Shown in pieces: positions 1 to 10,695 of a DNA stretch of 20,707 bases. Location: assembly GCA_002245135.1 (NCBI GenBank), contig NGBS01001286.1:1-20707 (forward strand). Reading direction: 5' to 3'. How positions within the stretch are numbered: position 1 is the first letter of the stretch; each line of letters opens with the position of its first letter. The notes under the pieces were generated by a model. It was not told where the DNA came from and made no database searches. It saw nothing but the letters and a program-made list of their open reading frames with translations. This DNA comes from Proteromonas lacertae. Lineage: Eukaryota > Sar > Bigyra > Opalinata > Proteromonadidae. The translations under genes were made by a program, and so were the position numbers.

Positions 1-1620
1 TTATATTGAAAAAACATCAGTGTATTTAATGACTGTGTTGATACTCTTATCATTTACTTATGGTTTAAAAATTATGTTTATTTATGATGATATTAGTGTA
101 TATTATTCATTATTTTATCGTATGTTTGAATTAAATATAGGTGGATTGTTAAAACTATCCAAATATCAAAACAACATAAATGAATATGTATTATGTTTAT
201 TGTTTTCAATTTCTCTATTTGCATTTCATTTTGTTGGTGATTTGATTATATCAAACATTGAAAAGTAATTGTTAATCAGATTATGTTATTTTGCATAATA
301 ATTATAAGTTTATTAATAATCAGTCATAAAGAGATGAAGAATATAATTATGAATAACAGAATAATTAAATACATAGGCAAATGTTCTTATGTGATGTATC
401 TAGTTCATTATCCTTTGATTGAATTATTGCCGACATAATAAGTATTTAAAAATATTAATTATATTTATTTCAAGCATATTGTTATATGAAATATATGATA
501 AAAGAATTCAAAAGCTAAGAATATCTCAAATTCAACTTTTAATGATGAATACTATTTTGTTTTTAATACCTTTTGTAAATGTTTATATATTTATTATAAA
601 ATATGATTATTATCATCATAAATTATTGAATATAATCCTATCTTAGTAAATTCATTAGAAAACAAGATATCTGATTATATATTATCAATTATATCAAAAC
701 CAGATGATTATGTTGAAAGAGTTATTCCATTACATTTACACAAATTTTGATAAACCAATTAATTATACAAAAATTGATATATATGATCAATATTTATTAT
801 TTAAATATTTTGGAGATATTATATGTGATTTTTGTAAATATTATCCAAAGAATTACAATCCAAAACAATCAGTATTAGTAATAGGAGATTCATATGCAGT
901 TCAATGGTTATGGATTCTAAGAAAGTATGCTTATGTTAGAAATTTGACTTTAAGATTTATCTTTATTGCAAATGCAGATTTTGTGGTTAGAAAATTTACA
1001 GAAATTAATTCATATTTTCATATTATAATTCCAGTATTTAGTTTTTACACATATGTACTAGCTAATACATATGACACATTTGTAGAAATATATAAAGAAT
1101 TTGTTTATTCATTAAGCAAAAGAAGTGATATAATAATAACATTTACTAACCATCCAATGTCTCGAAAGAATAAAGATTTTTGTGTATGTGGAGAATGTAT
1201 AACAAGAAAATTACCAAGATGTTATACAATAAATGGAATAAACTCAACATTTATAAACTATTTTCCAATGTTAAATATTCCAAACTATCATATAATAAAT
1301 GTAACAAATGAACTATGTGTAAATGATATATGTTCATGTGTAATTGATGATTATATGGTATATGATAATACATGGCATATACATCCAGCGATAATATTAA
1401 AATTCTATTCCAAAGTTGAAAATAAATTAGATGATATTTTGAAATAATGAATATCCGGTGATAAGAAAGTATAATCCCAGAGATAAATGTTCATTAATCA
1501 TTAGAAATAGTATTCCATGTTATTGTCGTAGAAATATTATTGAACATAAAAGTGTTACAAGAGATTATAATGATTACTATTATGATTATAATCCAGATGA
1601 TTATAACAAGTGTAAAGAAT
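1..1620 (+). pseudogene. Acyltransferase-3 / SGNH-type O-acyltransferase, 3' part, frame broken
   Basis: Partial at the window edge. The first 268 bases encode the end of an integral-membrane acyltransferase-3 (OafA-like) domain, with the motif VYYSLFYRMFELNIGGLL. A second block near 350-440 reads IGKCSYVMYLVHYPLI, the family's last-helix motif, and 440-640 gives another membrane helix (IIFISSILLYEIYDKRIQ). From about 704 an extracytoplasmic SGNH esterase-like domain follows: GDSYAVQW holds the catalytic-type GDS block, and DNTWHIHP near 1360-1385 holds the late Asp/His block. Such proteins move acyl groups across a membrane onto glycans. The pieces lie in different frames: breaks near 268, 436, 645 and 700. 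The first could instead be a 44-nt intron (about 267-310). After the stop at 1445, another frame stays open to 1620 and gives a 57-residue Asp/Tyr/Cys-rich tail of unknown origin. Either a decayed gene or assembly indels. Family call is good; intactness is uncertain. Confidence 0.75.
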
Positions 1621-1762
1621 AGTATAGATGCTAATAATTTAATGAATATGTTTATTAATGATATTGTCTTATATATTCCTTTTTAATTCAATAAATGAAT
1701 ATATTTTTGCCGAATTTTCGAACCATTAATTTTAATTGGGGGATTTGGGGGAATTTTACATA

Positions 1763-1772
1763 TAAACGAATA
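1763..1772. promoter_or_regulatory. CG motif before SNRNP27
   Basis: TAAACGAATA, 12 bases before the SNRNP27 ATG, in the reverse orientation relative to the gene compared with the LRR and surface genes. It follows a G-rich stretch (GGGGGATTTGGGGG) that is striking in this AT-rich sequence. Confidence 0.3.
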
Positions 1773-1784
1773 TATTTTTATAAA

Positions 1785-2421
1785 ATGGGAAGGTCAAAAA
1801 GTCGAAGTAGAAGCAGAAGTAGAAATAGGAGAAAATCTCATAAGTACTATTTGCCCTTTTATTTATAGAAAACACACAAGTTCTAGGTCACCTCGCTCTC
1901 ATTCCAAGATCTAGGTCAAGATCCTACTCTCATGAACGTGAAATACGAGAAATGGAACGAAAGCGATCCAGAAGAAAATCTAATAGATCATTAAGTCCTG
2001 ATGATAATGATAAGAAAGTAAAGAATAATTTAGAGAAGTATGTAATTCATGAATATTATGAAATTATAGAAAAGAAGATACAAAATCTTTGAAAGATGTT
2101 AAACCAAAAGAAGAACAGTTAATTAGTTTAGATGGTATTATTTCTTTATATACTATATTTTAAAGATCCTAAACTGCAAGATCTTGATTCAGAAGAACAA
2201 ATGAAGATGTTATTGGGATTTGAAGGCTTTGACTCAACAAAAGTATACAAAGTATATGTAATGTAGAAAAATTAGGGTAAAAAAGTAGAAGGAAATGATG
2301 TAAGTGGTGTTAAGAAAAATAAAACAGAGAGAATATCGACAATATATGATGGCCTAAATGTATAAAATATATTTATATTATAATTATTTAGATCATATTC
2401 GAAAATCTAAACAATCTATAG
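1785..2421 (+). CDS. SNRNP27: U4/U6.U5 tri-snRNP 27 kDa protein (SNRNP27), five introns
   Basis: Spliceosome component of the tri-snRNP. The start ATG at 1785 opens an RS-rich region (MGRSKSRSRSRSRNRR), as in the animal protein. The conserved core near the C-terminus reads EEQMKMLLGFEGFDSTK then GKKVEG, matching the family's MKLMGFxxFDSTKGKKV block. Introns inferred from frame and conservation: 1844-1868, 2038-2069, 2135-2165, 2243-2275 and 2360-2391 (25-33 nt, GTA start; four end TAG, one AAAG). The intron at 2243-2275 splits exactly between DSTK and GKKVEG. Without splicing the last intron the protein would stop at 2365. A one-base frame break in the RS region near 1905 is needed to continue; alternatively the first intron has a later acceptor. 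The very C-terminus, which in other species reads RQYMNRKGGFNRPLDFI, is replaced by an unlike sequence. Family call is firm; the exact C-terminus is not. Confidence 0.85.
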
Positions 2422-2638
2422 AGTAAATAATAAATAATAAATAATATCCTTTGTTGTTATTCTTTTTCTTATAATTTAAATCTTCTTCTAAAATACACAA
2501 ACAAAAAAACAATAAGATAATCAAAATAAATAATTCAACGCTTAATATATATATATTCAATACTCATTAATTTCTTCTTCATTTTTCTCTTCAATATCAT
2601 TCTTATTTCCAATTTTCTCTTGAATATCCAATAACAAG

Positions 2639-3770
2639 TTATAATTCTTTGCTGTTTATATCTTCATAATTGATTATTGCATATCCAAAAGCTATAAAAC
2701 AAAGTGTTATCAATATCATTCTAGTGTAATGAGTCAATTCATCAACAAACTCAGGATTTTTAACTTCATAACATATTGAACTAATAAACAATTCAACAAT
2801 AAAGTTGATTGAGATTAAAGCATAAAAATGAGGTCTGTATTTGATAACTTGAATAGGGCTTGATATTATATAACATATAAATATCATAGTTAAATAAAAT
2901 AAAAATGATTTGATTTTAAACCAATCATTCGTTATTCCAACTTGTAGTTTATAAATATGTGTTACTGCTTTATGAATTGTTGAAAAAATTGATTCTAATT
3001 CTTCATTATGTTCTTTTACTTTGGATGTTACAACTGTAAATGATTCTCTTACATCTGTTTGAAAGCTTTCAAGTAATTCTTTGGTATGTTCTAATTTGTT
3101 AATCATTTGGTCTTCATTTTCTAACATTTGTTTTTCATTTTCTAATGATTTGGATTTGTTGTTCTAAAATTGCTTCTTGGTTATTTAATACAGATGAACT
3201 ATATTGTAATATTATATATATATATATACATTTGTGTTGACATAATTCTAGATGTATCATATAAACGATTAATTGTTACTTCTGCATTAGATTGCCATTC
3301 TTGATTTTGTAAATAAAAACATAAGTTATCAACATGAATGAAAAATGCAGTATAGGAATTAAACGCATCACCTTGTAGATTCTTTCTTGCATACTCTTCA
3401 AGGTTACCATCATCAGAAAAATCTGGAATTAAACGATCTGATTAAAATATAAGATAAACATCAATATACCACTAGCTCTTAAATGACAGATAGTAAATTG
3501 AACTGCTAGTTTTCGTTGTTCAAAAACTTCCATGCTTTTACAGCTTGAAGTAATTTTTGGGCAACATTCTATAAATTATTTTGTAGTATATACTTTCCAA
3601 CAATCTGATTGTTCCGATTCGATCTTACTATGCCATTGTCTACCATCTTCTAATCTTTGTTGAATATTGGGATTATATTGATAGAAGCCAGCTATTTAAA
3701 TGACATTATTGTGTATACCATAGATTGCTGAATGAAATAACAAAAATGCAAAGAGAAATTTAGAAAACAT
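2639..3770 (-). CDS. Kar5/GEX1/Brambleberry-like nuclear membrane fusion protein
   Basis: Family members sit in the ER/nuclear envelope and drive fusion of gamete nuclei. The ATG at 3770 starts a signal peptide (MFSKFLFAFLLFHSAIYG). After intron 3692-3718 comes the Cys-rich domain: CW, then a Cys 12 residues after the first Cys, then RKLAVQFTICHLRASG, equivalent to the family's R-LA---C---SG block. A coiled-coil stretch follows (LENEKQMLENEDQMINKLEH), then WFKIKSFLFYLTMIFICYII and two further membrane segments near the C-terminus, the usual Kar5/GEX1 layout. Other introns: 3569-3593, 3438-3469, 3199-3229. Two spots do not close cleanly: the 3569-3593 junction is out of phase by one base, and near 3160-3170 either a one-base excess or an extra intron (3164-3191, leaving a 7-nt exon) is needed. 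Assignment rests on the combined Cys pattern and topology; moderately sure. Confidence 0.72.
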
Positions 3771-3953
3771 CAAAACCAAAAATTCAAAAATTCAAACTAT
3801 AACAAACAGCTATATCAATTTTCTCGAAAGCTAAAGCACATTTCTATTTAACTTAGTATGAGATATAAATAAATTAATGTCCCAATCGGTTGATATGCTT
3901 TAAAATGCCAAAATTAAACAACATTATAGAAATATAATAAAAGTTTATTATTA

Positions 3954-5355
3954 TTAGTGGTTCAATAGACCAGAATTATTCAAATACTCAGTGAACTGAT
4001 TATACAGAACAATTTTATCTTCTTGGCTTAATGAAACTATTTTCGTTAATAAATCAGAAACTGAAGCCATTGTTAATGGTCTATATGAATATAATAGATA
4101 ATTAAGCAGAATAATATACTTTACAAATGTCTTATAATGAGCTGTGGTGTACATTGCCATAATGAACTGACAATCAAACCTATCCATCAAGCCACCATGT
4201 CCAGGAATAACATTACCAAAATCTTTAACTTCATAAGCTCTTTTTATACCACTAGCTAAGAATCCACCGAATGGAGCACAAATTGAAGCAAACAAAGCTA
4301 AAAATATAACATGCATCTAATCATGACAATAAATAAATTAAAATAAATACATGAAAAGGCATAAATTTCATATTAAATCCCAATACTTTATAATCTCTAT
4401 AAATGAACACATTTGGTAAGATGCAGTTGTAATTATCATATGGACAAACTAAAGAGCGAAACTATACAACAACAATAATAACTTATATACTGTAGCTGCA
4501 TAAGTTGCAATTAATAATCCACAAATGACAGTCATAATTAACCCTACATAGAAGCCTTCCCATGTTTTCTTAGGAGATACATCGATAAGATTTGTATTGA
4601 ATATTTTTCTACCAAATAATCTACCACCAACATATGCCCAAATATCATTTAATATTACTAATGCTGCTGGGATAAAGAACCATATTTTCCCTTCTAATAT
4701 GTTATGAAAGACGGTTTTGGCTTGAATTACAATCAATGCTATGGATAATGTACTCCAGGCTAACTGACCTATCTGATATTTGTAATAACCTTTCTTTAGA
4801 CTTAGGACGAATAGCATAAAACAACCGACATACATTACTGTATATATAAATCTATATAAAGAGATCGTCAAATCTATATTTATACGAGTGATATTGAATA
4901 ATTGTATCTAAAAATGGATACTTTGAGACAAACACTGTCAATAATCTTTCACCATATACGCTGAACATTGTTGTAAATAATAAACCCCTATATGTATAAG
5001 AATAACCTAAAAAAATGATGAGAATACCAAGCAAGAGTACGAAAGTGAGGGATTTCTCTCTCTTTAGCTTCTTTGTAACGCACATTAGTTAACTCATAAT
5101 ACATAGAAACCTATACATAAATAATAAAATACTTACTTCTATTCCAAAAATTAAAAAGATCATCCCCCATATTCCACCGTAAATACAAAGAAGAATAAAT
5201 GGTATTGCCATTGCTGCACCAAATATAATTCTATTCCAAATGGTTGATGGTTTCTTCTCGTTATCTATAACTTGTGCATTTGGTTCAGCATTTGATGGCA
5301 CATCAGAATTTGGGTTACGCTGTTGCTTATTTCTTTGTCTTAAATCAGAACTCAT
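3954..5355 (-). CDS. CDS1: Phosphatidate cytidylyltransferase (CDP-diacylglycerol synthase), five introns
   Basis: Makes CDP-diacylglycerol from CTP and phosphatidic acid in the ER membrane, the entry to phosphatidylinositol and related lipids. The start at 5355 gives a polar N-terminus (MSSDLRQRNKQQR) followed by several membrane segments. Conserved blocks in order: HFRTLAW, VYGERLL, MLFVLSL, SPKKTWEGF, then the family signature SGIKRAYEVKDFGNVIPGHG with GGLMDRFDCQ directly after it. Five introns restore continuous alignment with the eukaryotic enzyme: 5111-5136 (26 nt), 4988-5027 (40), 4852-4885 (34), 4462-4490 (29) and 4317-4350 (34). All begin GTA and end TAG. No frame break remains. The gene is head-to-head with the NOL12 gene across 54 bp, so the two probably share a promoter; a TGAAACGAATA element lies in that gap. 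Length and stop are as expected for a complete protein. Confidence 0.93.
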
Positions 5356-5374
5356 TGAAAAAAGAAAAAGGATG

Positions 5375-5385
5375 TGAAACGAATA
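5375..5385. promoter_or_regulatory. CG motif in the divergent CDS1/NOL12 promoter
   Basis: TGAAACGAATA on the plus strand lies in the 54-bp gap between the two divergent ATGs, 19 bases from the CDS1 start and 24 from the NOL12 start. The same core stands before the surface and LRR genes. Confidence 0.45.
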
Positions 5386-5409
5386 GTTTTTTTGAAAACA
5401 ATATTTTGC

Positions 5410-5845
5410 ATGGTGAAAAGCAGAGGACAGAAGACTTCTACAAAGAATAAAAAGTTATATATATCTTTTGATGCGAAAGATAGAGAGTATGAGATGATCT
5501 TATTATATTTTAGAGAATATTTGACAGGATTTCATAAAAGGAAAGTAGAAAAGAAGAAGCAATATGTTGCAAAGAAAGCTAAGAAACATGAACAATTTTT
5601 AAAAGAACAAAGAAAAGAAGTATTTGTAACAGATTACTACTTTACTAGATTGAACAAGAAAAGAAAAAATTATTAGAAAAATACGATTATATGTTTGAAA
5701 ATATTCCAAATAACAACAAAAATGACAAATCAAAGAAAGAGAAGAAAGAGATTAAAACAGAAGAAGTGAAAAGTGAGTTATAAAGAAGAATTTTGGTACA
5801 GATTCAGTTACAGTAACAATTAAAGAAGGTTTAGGTGATGAATAA
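5410..5845 (+). CDS. NOL12: Nucleolar protein 12 / Rrp17 family ribosome-biogenesis factor
   Basis: NOL12/Rrp17 acts in the nucleolus in 60S pre-ribosome maturation; the yeast protein is linked to 5' end processing. The ATG at 5410 gives MVKSRGQKTSTKNKK. After removal of a 27-nt intron (5487-5513) the family core appears: ISFDAKDREEYLTGFHKRKV, followed by Lys-rich helices (KKKQYVAKKAKKHEQFLKEQ). A second intron, 5620-5648 (29 nt), joins KEQRKE to IEQEKKLLEKY. The C-terminal SVTVTIKEG strand is typical of the family. It lies in another frame, reached either through a 20-nt intron (5766-5785, GTGAAA...AAAG) or by assuming one missing base; without either, the protein stops at 5783. Divergent neighbour: CDP-diacylglycerol synthase. 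Confidence 0.85.
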
Positions 5846-6003
5846 TAGATCATTCTCATTTAATATTGTTGATAATTTAATTCTAATATCTTTTCTTGTT
5901 GTTCTAATGATTTGATGTATTTATAATTACCAGCAAACAACATACATATATACATTTACAACAATAAAATAAAATAAATTAATATTCCATTATAATTCAT
6001 TAA

Positions 6004-9000
6004 TTACTTTTGATTATCAGGAGGACTTGTTTCTCTTATACCAGTCATAGTATTCTTTCCAACAAATGATCTTTGTTTACTTCCAGGATTAACTATTGAA
6101 TTTCTTTTTATGCTTGATCTTCTTCCACTATCAAGAGCTACAGATCTTCTTCTTGGAGAATTTGTAACTGTGTTGATTGGTTGTAAATTTATCATTGATC
6201 TTCTATTCTGCGAAGCATTAGCAATTGAAGCTCTTCTTGCTGAATCAAGACTATTTTCACCAATAACAGATTGTCTTTGTGTTGATGCTGAAGTAACACT
6301 ACTTCTTCTACGATCTAATAGTGGTAATAATGATTGAATTACTCTTTCTAATTTTACTGCCTAAATGTGCTGTTTCCTATTGAAAATAAATATATATTAT
6401 ATATACTTGTGGTAAATCTGGATACTTCTTATATTCAGCAATCTGTCCAAGTGCATCAATAAACTCCAAGAAATGCATTTTAGTATCTTCAAATGTAGTG
6501 ACTTCATCTAATGGTGTTGCTTCTGATCTAACAAAACTGTATTGCAAGTCTCTTTGAACTAATCCATCATCCAATAAGCCGGCTTGAGTTATTAATTCTG
6601 TATATTCTGCAAGTGACATGAATGGCTTTTCACCTGGTAATGCTTCTCTTCCACTATATCTATCAAACAGTGATTGAATTTGTTGTCTATTTTCTTTATA
6701 AACCAAATCGCATTTTTCATTGTACAATCTCTTCCATCTCCATCCATCTACATCAAATGTCTTTGCTTTTGATAAGTTCTTTTCTAATAACAATTTCACT
6801 GCATCATGTACAGTAGAGACAGTTTGTGATTTAATATACTACAACAATAATGATAATATAATTAATACTTTTGATATGGCAATTCTAGTAACAGCTTCTA
6901 AGAATTCATACCTCATAAATGCTCTTTCATTGTTTCTTTTTGGTCTCTATTTTAATAATTAATAATATATATACTGGTGCTCCAACAAACACATTTGTAG
7001 CTATAAATATGGTATCTAAATCCTTCAAAGCACAAGTAACATCATCAGGAATTTGACAATTCATACAAAACTCAGTAAAAGAATTCCATCTCATTGAAAA
7101 TGGATCTCCTTCTCCCCACACCGTATAATACTTATAAATATCTTTCAATTTCTTATAATTCGTTTTTAATAGTAATTTTGTAGCTTCTAAATCTTCCTCA
7201 TTTTTTATAAATTTAGCACATTTTGTATGACTCCAATCTGCTTCAAAACATTTCTTTAAGAATTCATCATTATCACGATTATAGCCAAAGAATATTGATT
7301 GTTGGAATTTCCATGGTTCTTTTGGTGGTGGAGGTGGTAATGGTGCTTTAGCAGCTTCTCTACTTCGTGGTAATGGATAATCTAATAAAGGTTCACATCT
7401 TACTTCATTATCAAGGAAATTAGCAACACTAAATGACATTCCTTCTACTCCAGGAATTGCTATAAATATATTAATAAAATAAATACTGTTTTCTATTCCC
7501 AATATATCTCTATCCAAATCTTGAGCATGGATTACTGGTTTATATTCATGATTACTCACCAATAAAAACACAAAATTTGATCTACCTGGTGGAAACATTC
7601 TTGTCATTACAAATGCACCATCTTCTTTATCCATTGACATTGGAACATATGCGTCAAAAGAGAAACAAATTCGAACATCATCTGCTTCTGGACCACTTTT
7701 ACCTGGTGTATACTTGATTGTATATTGTCTCCATCCACCACATATCCAACAATCTGCATTGTCTCTATAACAATCCTCTATAAAATAAATACAAATAACA
7801 TGAATATAAAAAGTTACAAAAAAAGAAAGAAGAAGAAAAGATAAATAAATAATGTTAGTTTTATAGATATATACTTGGACTACAATCCCACAATGGTTTT
7901 GTTCTTGTATTTGAACTATAATAAGCTCCTTTCAATGGATTGATTACAGTCTCTTCTCTCGCTTGAATATAACCTTGTGCATCAATTATACAATTCTCTC
8001 CTTCCATATGTAAACCAAGTAATGTATGATTGGTAGCTAATGATTCATTCATCTTCTCTATATCTTCTTTACTGAAATGATTATGGGATAAATCTAAATG
8101 TAATATCGTTGGATTCTTTTCAAATAATTCACAAAGTTTTGGTACAGCTGATTCTATTGATTTATTCACAGGTGATAATCCATTCCAGGATAAATCCACT
8201 ACTTCTAATTGAGTATTATTTACTATCCCCTATTTATAATAATTATTATTATACTTGAACTACAGCTACAGCTCCACTTCCTCTCAATTGATTCCATGCT
8301 AATGAAAGTCCTTTAATTCCTTGATTTTGAGTTAAACATTCACCAATAACTTCAGCTGCACGATTGGATATTTCATTGTAAGATAAATCTAAATATTGCA
8401 GTAATTCGTGGTCTTTAAGAGTATTCATTAAACTCTATAATTAATAATAATAATAATATATATATTTATATACTATCACCCAATTATCAGCTAAATGTGT
8501 ATTTCTCAAATATAATTTACTATTTATATTATAATTATATATATATACGTTAAACCGTGATAAGGTGCTACAATTATACTGGTTAATTTATCAATTGTAC
8601 TTTTCGACAGAGTATTTTCAGATAAATCAACCTCTTTTATATTATTCGGTAATTCTTCTAAAATTGGTAAGATTCCTTTACTTGTTAGTCGGTTATTGGA
8701 TATATCTAATTTTACTGCAGTTTTATTGGATTTTAAAGCTAAAGATTGAGCAGTTGCATAATTATCACCTATATTGTAATTCTTTAAATTTATAGTGGTT
8801 AAATCATCTGGATGTGGTATTATTGCTAGTGGTTCTGGAATTATCCCATAATTATCACACTATTTCATTATATTAATGATAATTAATATACAGCTTTGAT
8901 GTAATTAGTTCGAGCAGAATTTGGCTCATCCTTTTTATCATTTTTACTTCGTAATTCGTGATAACGAACATAATAATCACTTAAACCAACCAGTTTAGGT

Positions 9001-9335
9001 TCAAACGGATTTAAAAGACAGGTTGAGGGATAAGGCTTTTCTATTGCTTCTTGAATATGAGATTTGGGAGGTTTCTTTTGAGAAAGACTCTTGTAGTCCA
9101 GTAGACTGTCCATCTGTAATTTGTCAGGCGTTAATAATTTTATAGCTTTTTCACTTCCATTACTCTATTTATCATAAATATAATTCTATATTTATATAAA
9201 TACGATATCAGATTCAAAACTAGGAACTTTTAGCTCAGGAGATATTACATTTCTACCACCGTTGCTTAATCTTTTGTTATTCTATTTTATATTATATTAA
9301 TAAGGTATTACTGATTTGTTGTTGTTATTACTCAT
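6004..9335 (-). CDS. Large leucine-rich-repeat protein of the type found in ciliated protists, about ten introns
   Basis: The start at 9335 gives MSNNNNKS, then a short exon and a basic linker. From about 8850 the conserved start of the LRR array reads YGIIPEPLAIIP, followed by repeats such as INLKNYNIGDNYA, VKLDISNNRLTSKGI, KEVDLSENTLSKS, KLYLRNTHLADNW, YLDLSYNEISNRAAE, VVDLSWNGLSP and HLDLSHNHFS. After the array comes a block with CWICGGWRQYTIKYTPGKSG, then a Pro-rich hinge, a helical region with RYEFLEAVTRIAI, an EF-hand-like segment without an obvious Ca-binding loop (YNEKCDLVYKENRQQIQSLF), and an Arg/Ser-rich tail with RRRSS and RRSS sites that could be phosphorylated. Introns seen include 9170-9208 and 8228-8252, plus one unusually long one, 7778-7874 (97 nt). 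All close in frame. The last (about 6363-6408) could end at either of two acceptors. I recognise the architecture but not a named gene; a cilium role is inference. Confidence 0.8.
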
Positions 9336-9346
9336 AAAATAAAAAA

Positions 9347-9357
9347 TAAAACGAATA
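9347..9357 (-). promoter_or_regulatory. Start-proximal CG motif (TATTCGTTTTA) before the LRR gene
   Basis: On the minus strand TATTCGTTTTA lies 11 bases upstream of the LRR gene's ATG. The same core occurs before several other genes here; see the separate finding. Function is inferred from position only. Confidence 0.4.
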
Positions 9358-9419
9358 AAAATGGGGTATAAAAATATTTTTTGGACAACCCAATAATTAA
9401 AAAAGTGATATATTGAGAT

Positions 9420-9890
9420 TTATATGAATATAATCAATAATAAGGATAATAAGAATATACTTACCATATATTCTACACTTCCATTATCTCCATCATCAAT
9501 ACCTGCTTGTTGTTTTAATTCATTAATTCTATCTTCAAATTCTTTTAGTGCATTATTTTTAACATTAGTGCAATCAGTATAGTCATTTCCTTTAAAACCA
9601 ACATATTTGTGATAAAAATAACTATCATCTCATACTTGCACAATAATTTTTATTAATTTGAGTATAATATAAACCAGCTGATTTGAAAGAAATATAGAAT
9701 GATAAATATTTATATTTTGTTGCATCTAATACTTCATATCCATTACTAAATACAAATCTGTTGTATAAAGAAGATATTCTATATCCACTATCTTCAATAG
9801 AATTATATATCAAACATTTGCTATCTGTACTGAATTAATATTTTTCGAAATACTATCAACAATTCCATTCAATGCTGCTGAATCTATTCG
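9420..9890 (-). pseudogene. Surface-protein family, C-terminal fragment (copy A)
   Basis: Only the last third of the family protein is present. It aligns with the two long copies to the right: CLIYNSIEDSG corresponds to CLRENYTTENSD, HKYVGFKGNDYTDCTNVKNN is nearly identical to copy C, and the end is a single membrane helix with a two-residue tail (EYMVSIFLLSLLLIIFI). The frame is broken at least twice (near 9640 and 9815), and there is no N-terminal half or signal peptide to the right, where similarity fades into non-coding sequence. A dead fragment or a donor for recombination. Its Gln-Gln-Ala-Gly-Ile-Asp-Asp motif is shared with remnant D rather than with copies B and C. Confidence 0.75.
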
Positions 9891-10690
9891 AATAATAATA
9901 AAACTATACCATATTCAGTCAATTTGTCTTAATCAAGTCAATCGTAAGAGCTTCAGAATTTATTTTCCTCAATTTAATACCTATTTAAAGTCGAGTCAAA
10001 CTTGTTTATTTATATTGGTTAGAAATACCGTTAAGTCACTAACAAAAGCAAATAATTTGACCGTTTAATAACAGTTGTTGTACGCCGTTGGGAGATAAAA
10101 GAGTTTTAGATTACGTTGAAGTTATAAACGTAACCTTAAGCCCCGAAATATTACAAATATACACTTAGTTTTTCATAAAAGTTATGTTGGCTGTATATCG
10201 TATTGTTCTGTTTAATCAGTTATATATCCAACATTGTTTGTTTATACTTCATATTAAACATCTATAGCAATAGTAGAAAACGAAACTAAGGTTTTAAAAT
10301 GAATAGAATATAAAAACTTTTATAACTTTATACTGAATATTAAGATTGAAAAAATAAGCTTGAAAGAGGCTTGAACTCGATTTTTATTTTTCCATTTTTA
10401 ATTACCTTAACATCAATTTTTTCGCATCTTATTCATCTCAGCTGATGTAATTTTGTCTGTAGTAGCTATTGAAACAAAAAAATATTGAATGAAGTAAATA
10501 GAGAGTAGGAGGAAAATATTATGTATCCTCGAACTGTATAATAAGGTATTTATGTCTTTCTGGCAATTTCGGCACAGTTTAAATAATATGGAGTACATTC
10601 TAAATTAAACTCAAAAAATTAAAAATGAAATATATTTTTGTACCCACAATTTTTCAAACACCCATTTTCTTATAGTGACTTTACAGTATA
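9891..10690. other. 800-bp stretch without a convincing gene
   Basis: It lies between surface fragment A and the Rab gene. I see no family motif on either strand. A minus-strand frame at 10413-10598 gives 61 residues with one hydrophobic stretch (NIFLLLSIYFIQYFFVSIA); it could be a decayed signal-bearing exon, since a TTTCATTTTT-like flank resembling one at 14130-14145 precedes it, but nothing supports it further. The part at 10080-10160 is richer in G and C than its surroundings and holds a perfect 7-bp inverted repeat. I found no convincing tRNA. Confidence 0.5.
10111..10133. other. Hairpin with 7-bp perfect stem
   Basis: TTACGTT, a nine-base loop, then AACGTAA. It is flanked by GC-richer sequence (TACGCCGTTGGGAG before, TTAAGCCCCGAAA after) inside an AT-rich gap. 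It may belong to a structured RNA or be a chance palindrome; no RNA family is recognised. Confidence 0.35.
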
Positions 10691-10695
10691 TTTTT

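Noticed and set aside
3164-3191. Additional intron creating a 7-nt micro-exon in the Kar5-like gene
   Set aside because: The segment reads well as coiled coil (VLNNQEAILEQQ). One surplus base is simpler, though the intron is not excluded.
8565-8795. Plus-strand frame rich in Leu and Tyr
   Set aside because: It is antisense to the leucine-rich repeats of the minus-strand LRR gene.
10350-10385. tRNA-like TTCAAGC loop on the minus strand
   Set aside because: The T-arm-like stem pairs for only three bases and no acceptor, D or anticodon arm can be placed around it.
10413-10598. 61-residue minus-strand reading frame with a hydrophobic stretch
   Set aside because: No homology, no family motif and no supported introns; chance frame in AT-rich DNA is as likely.
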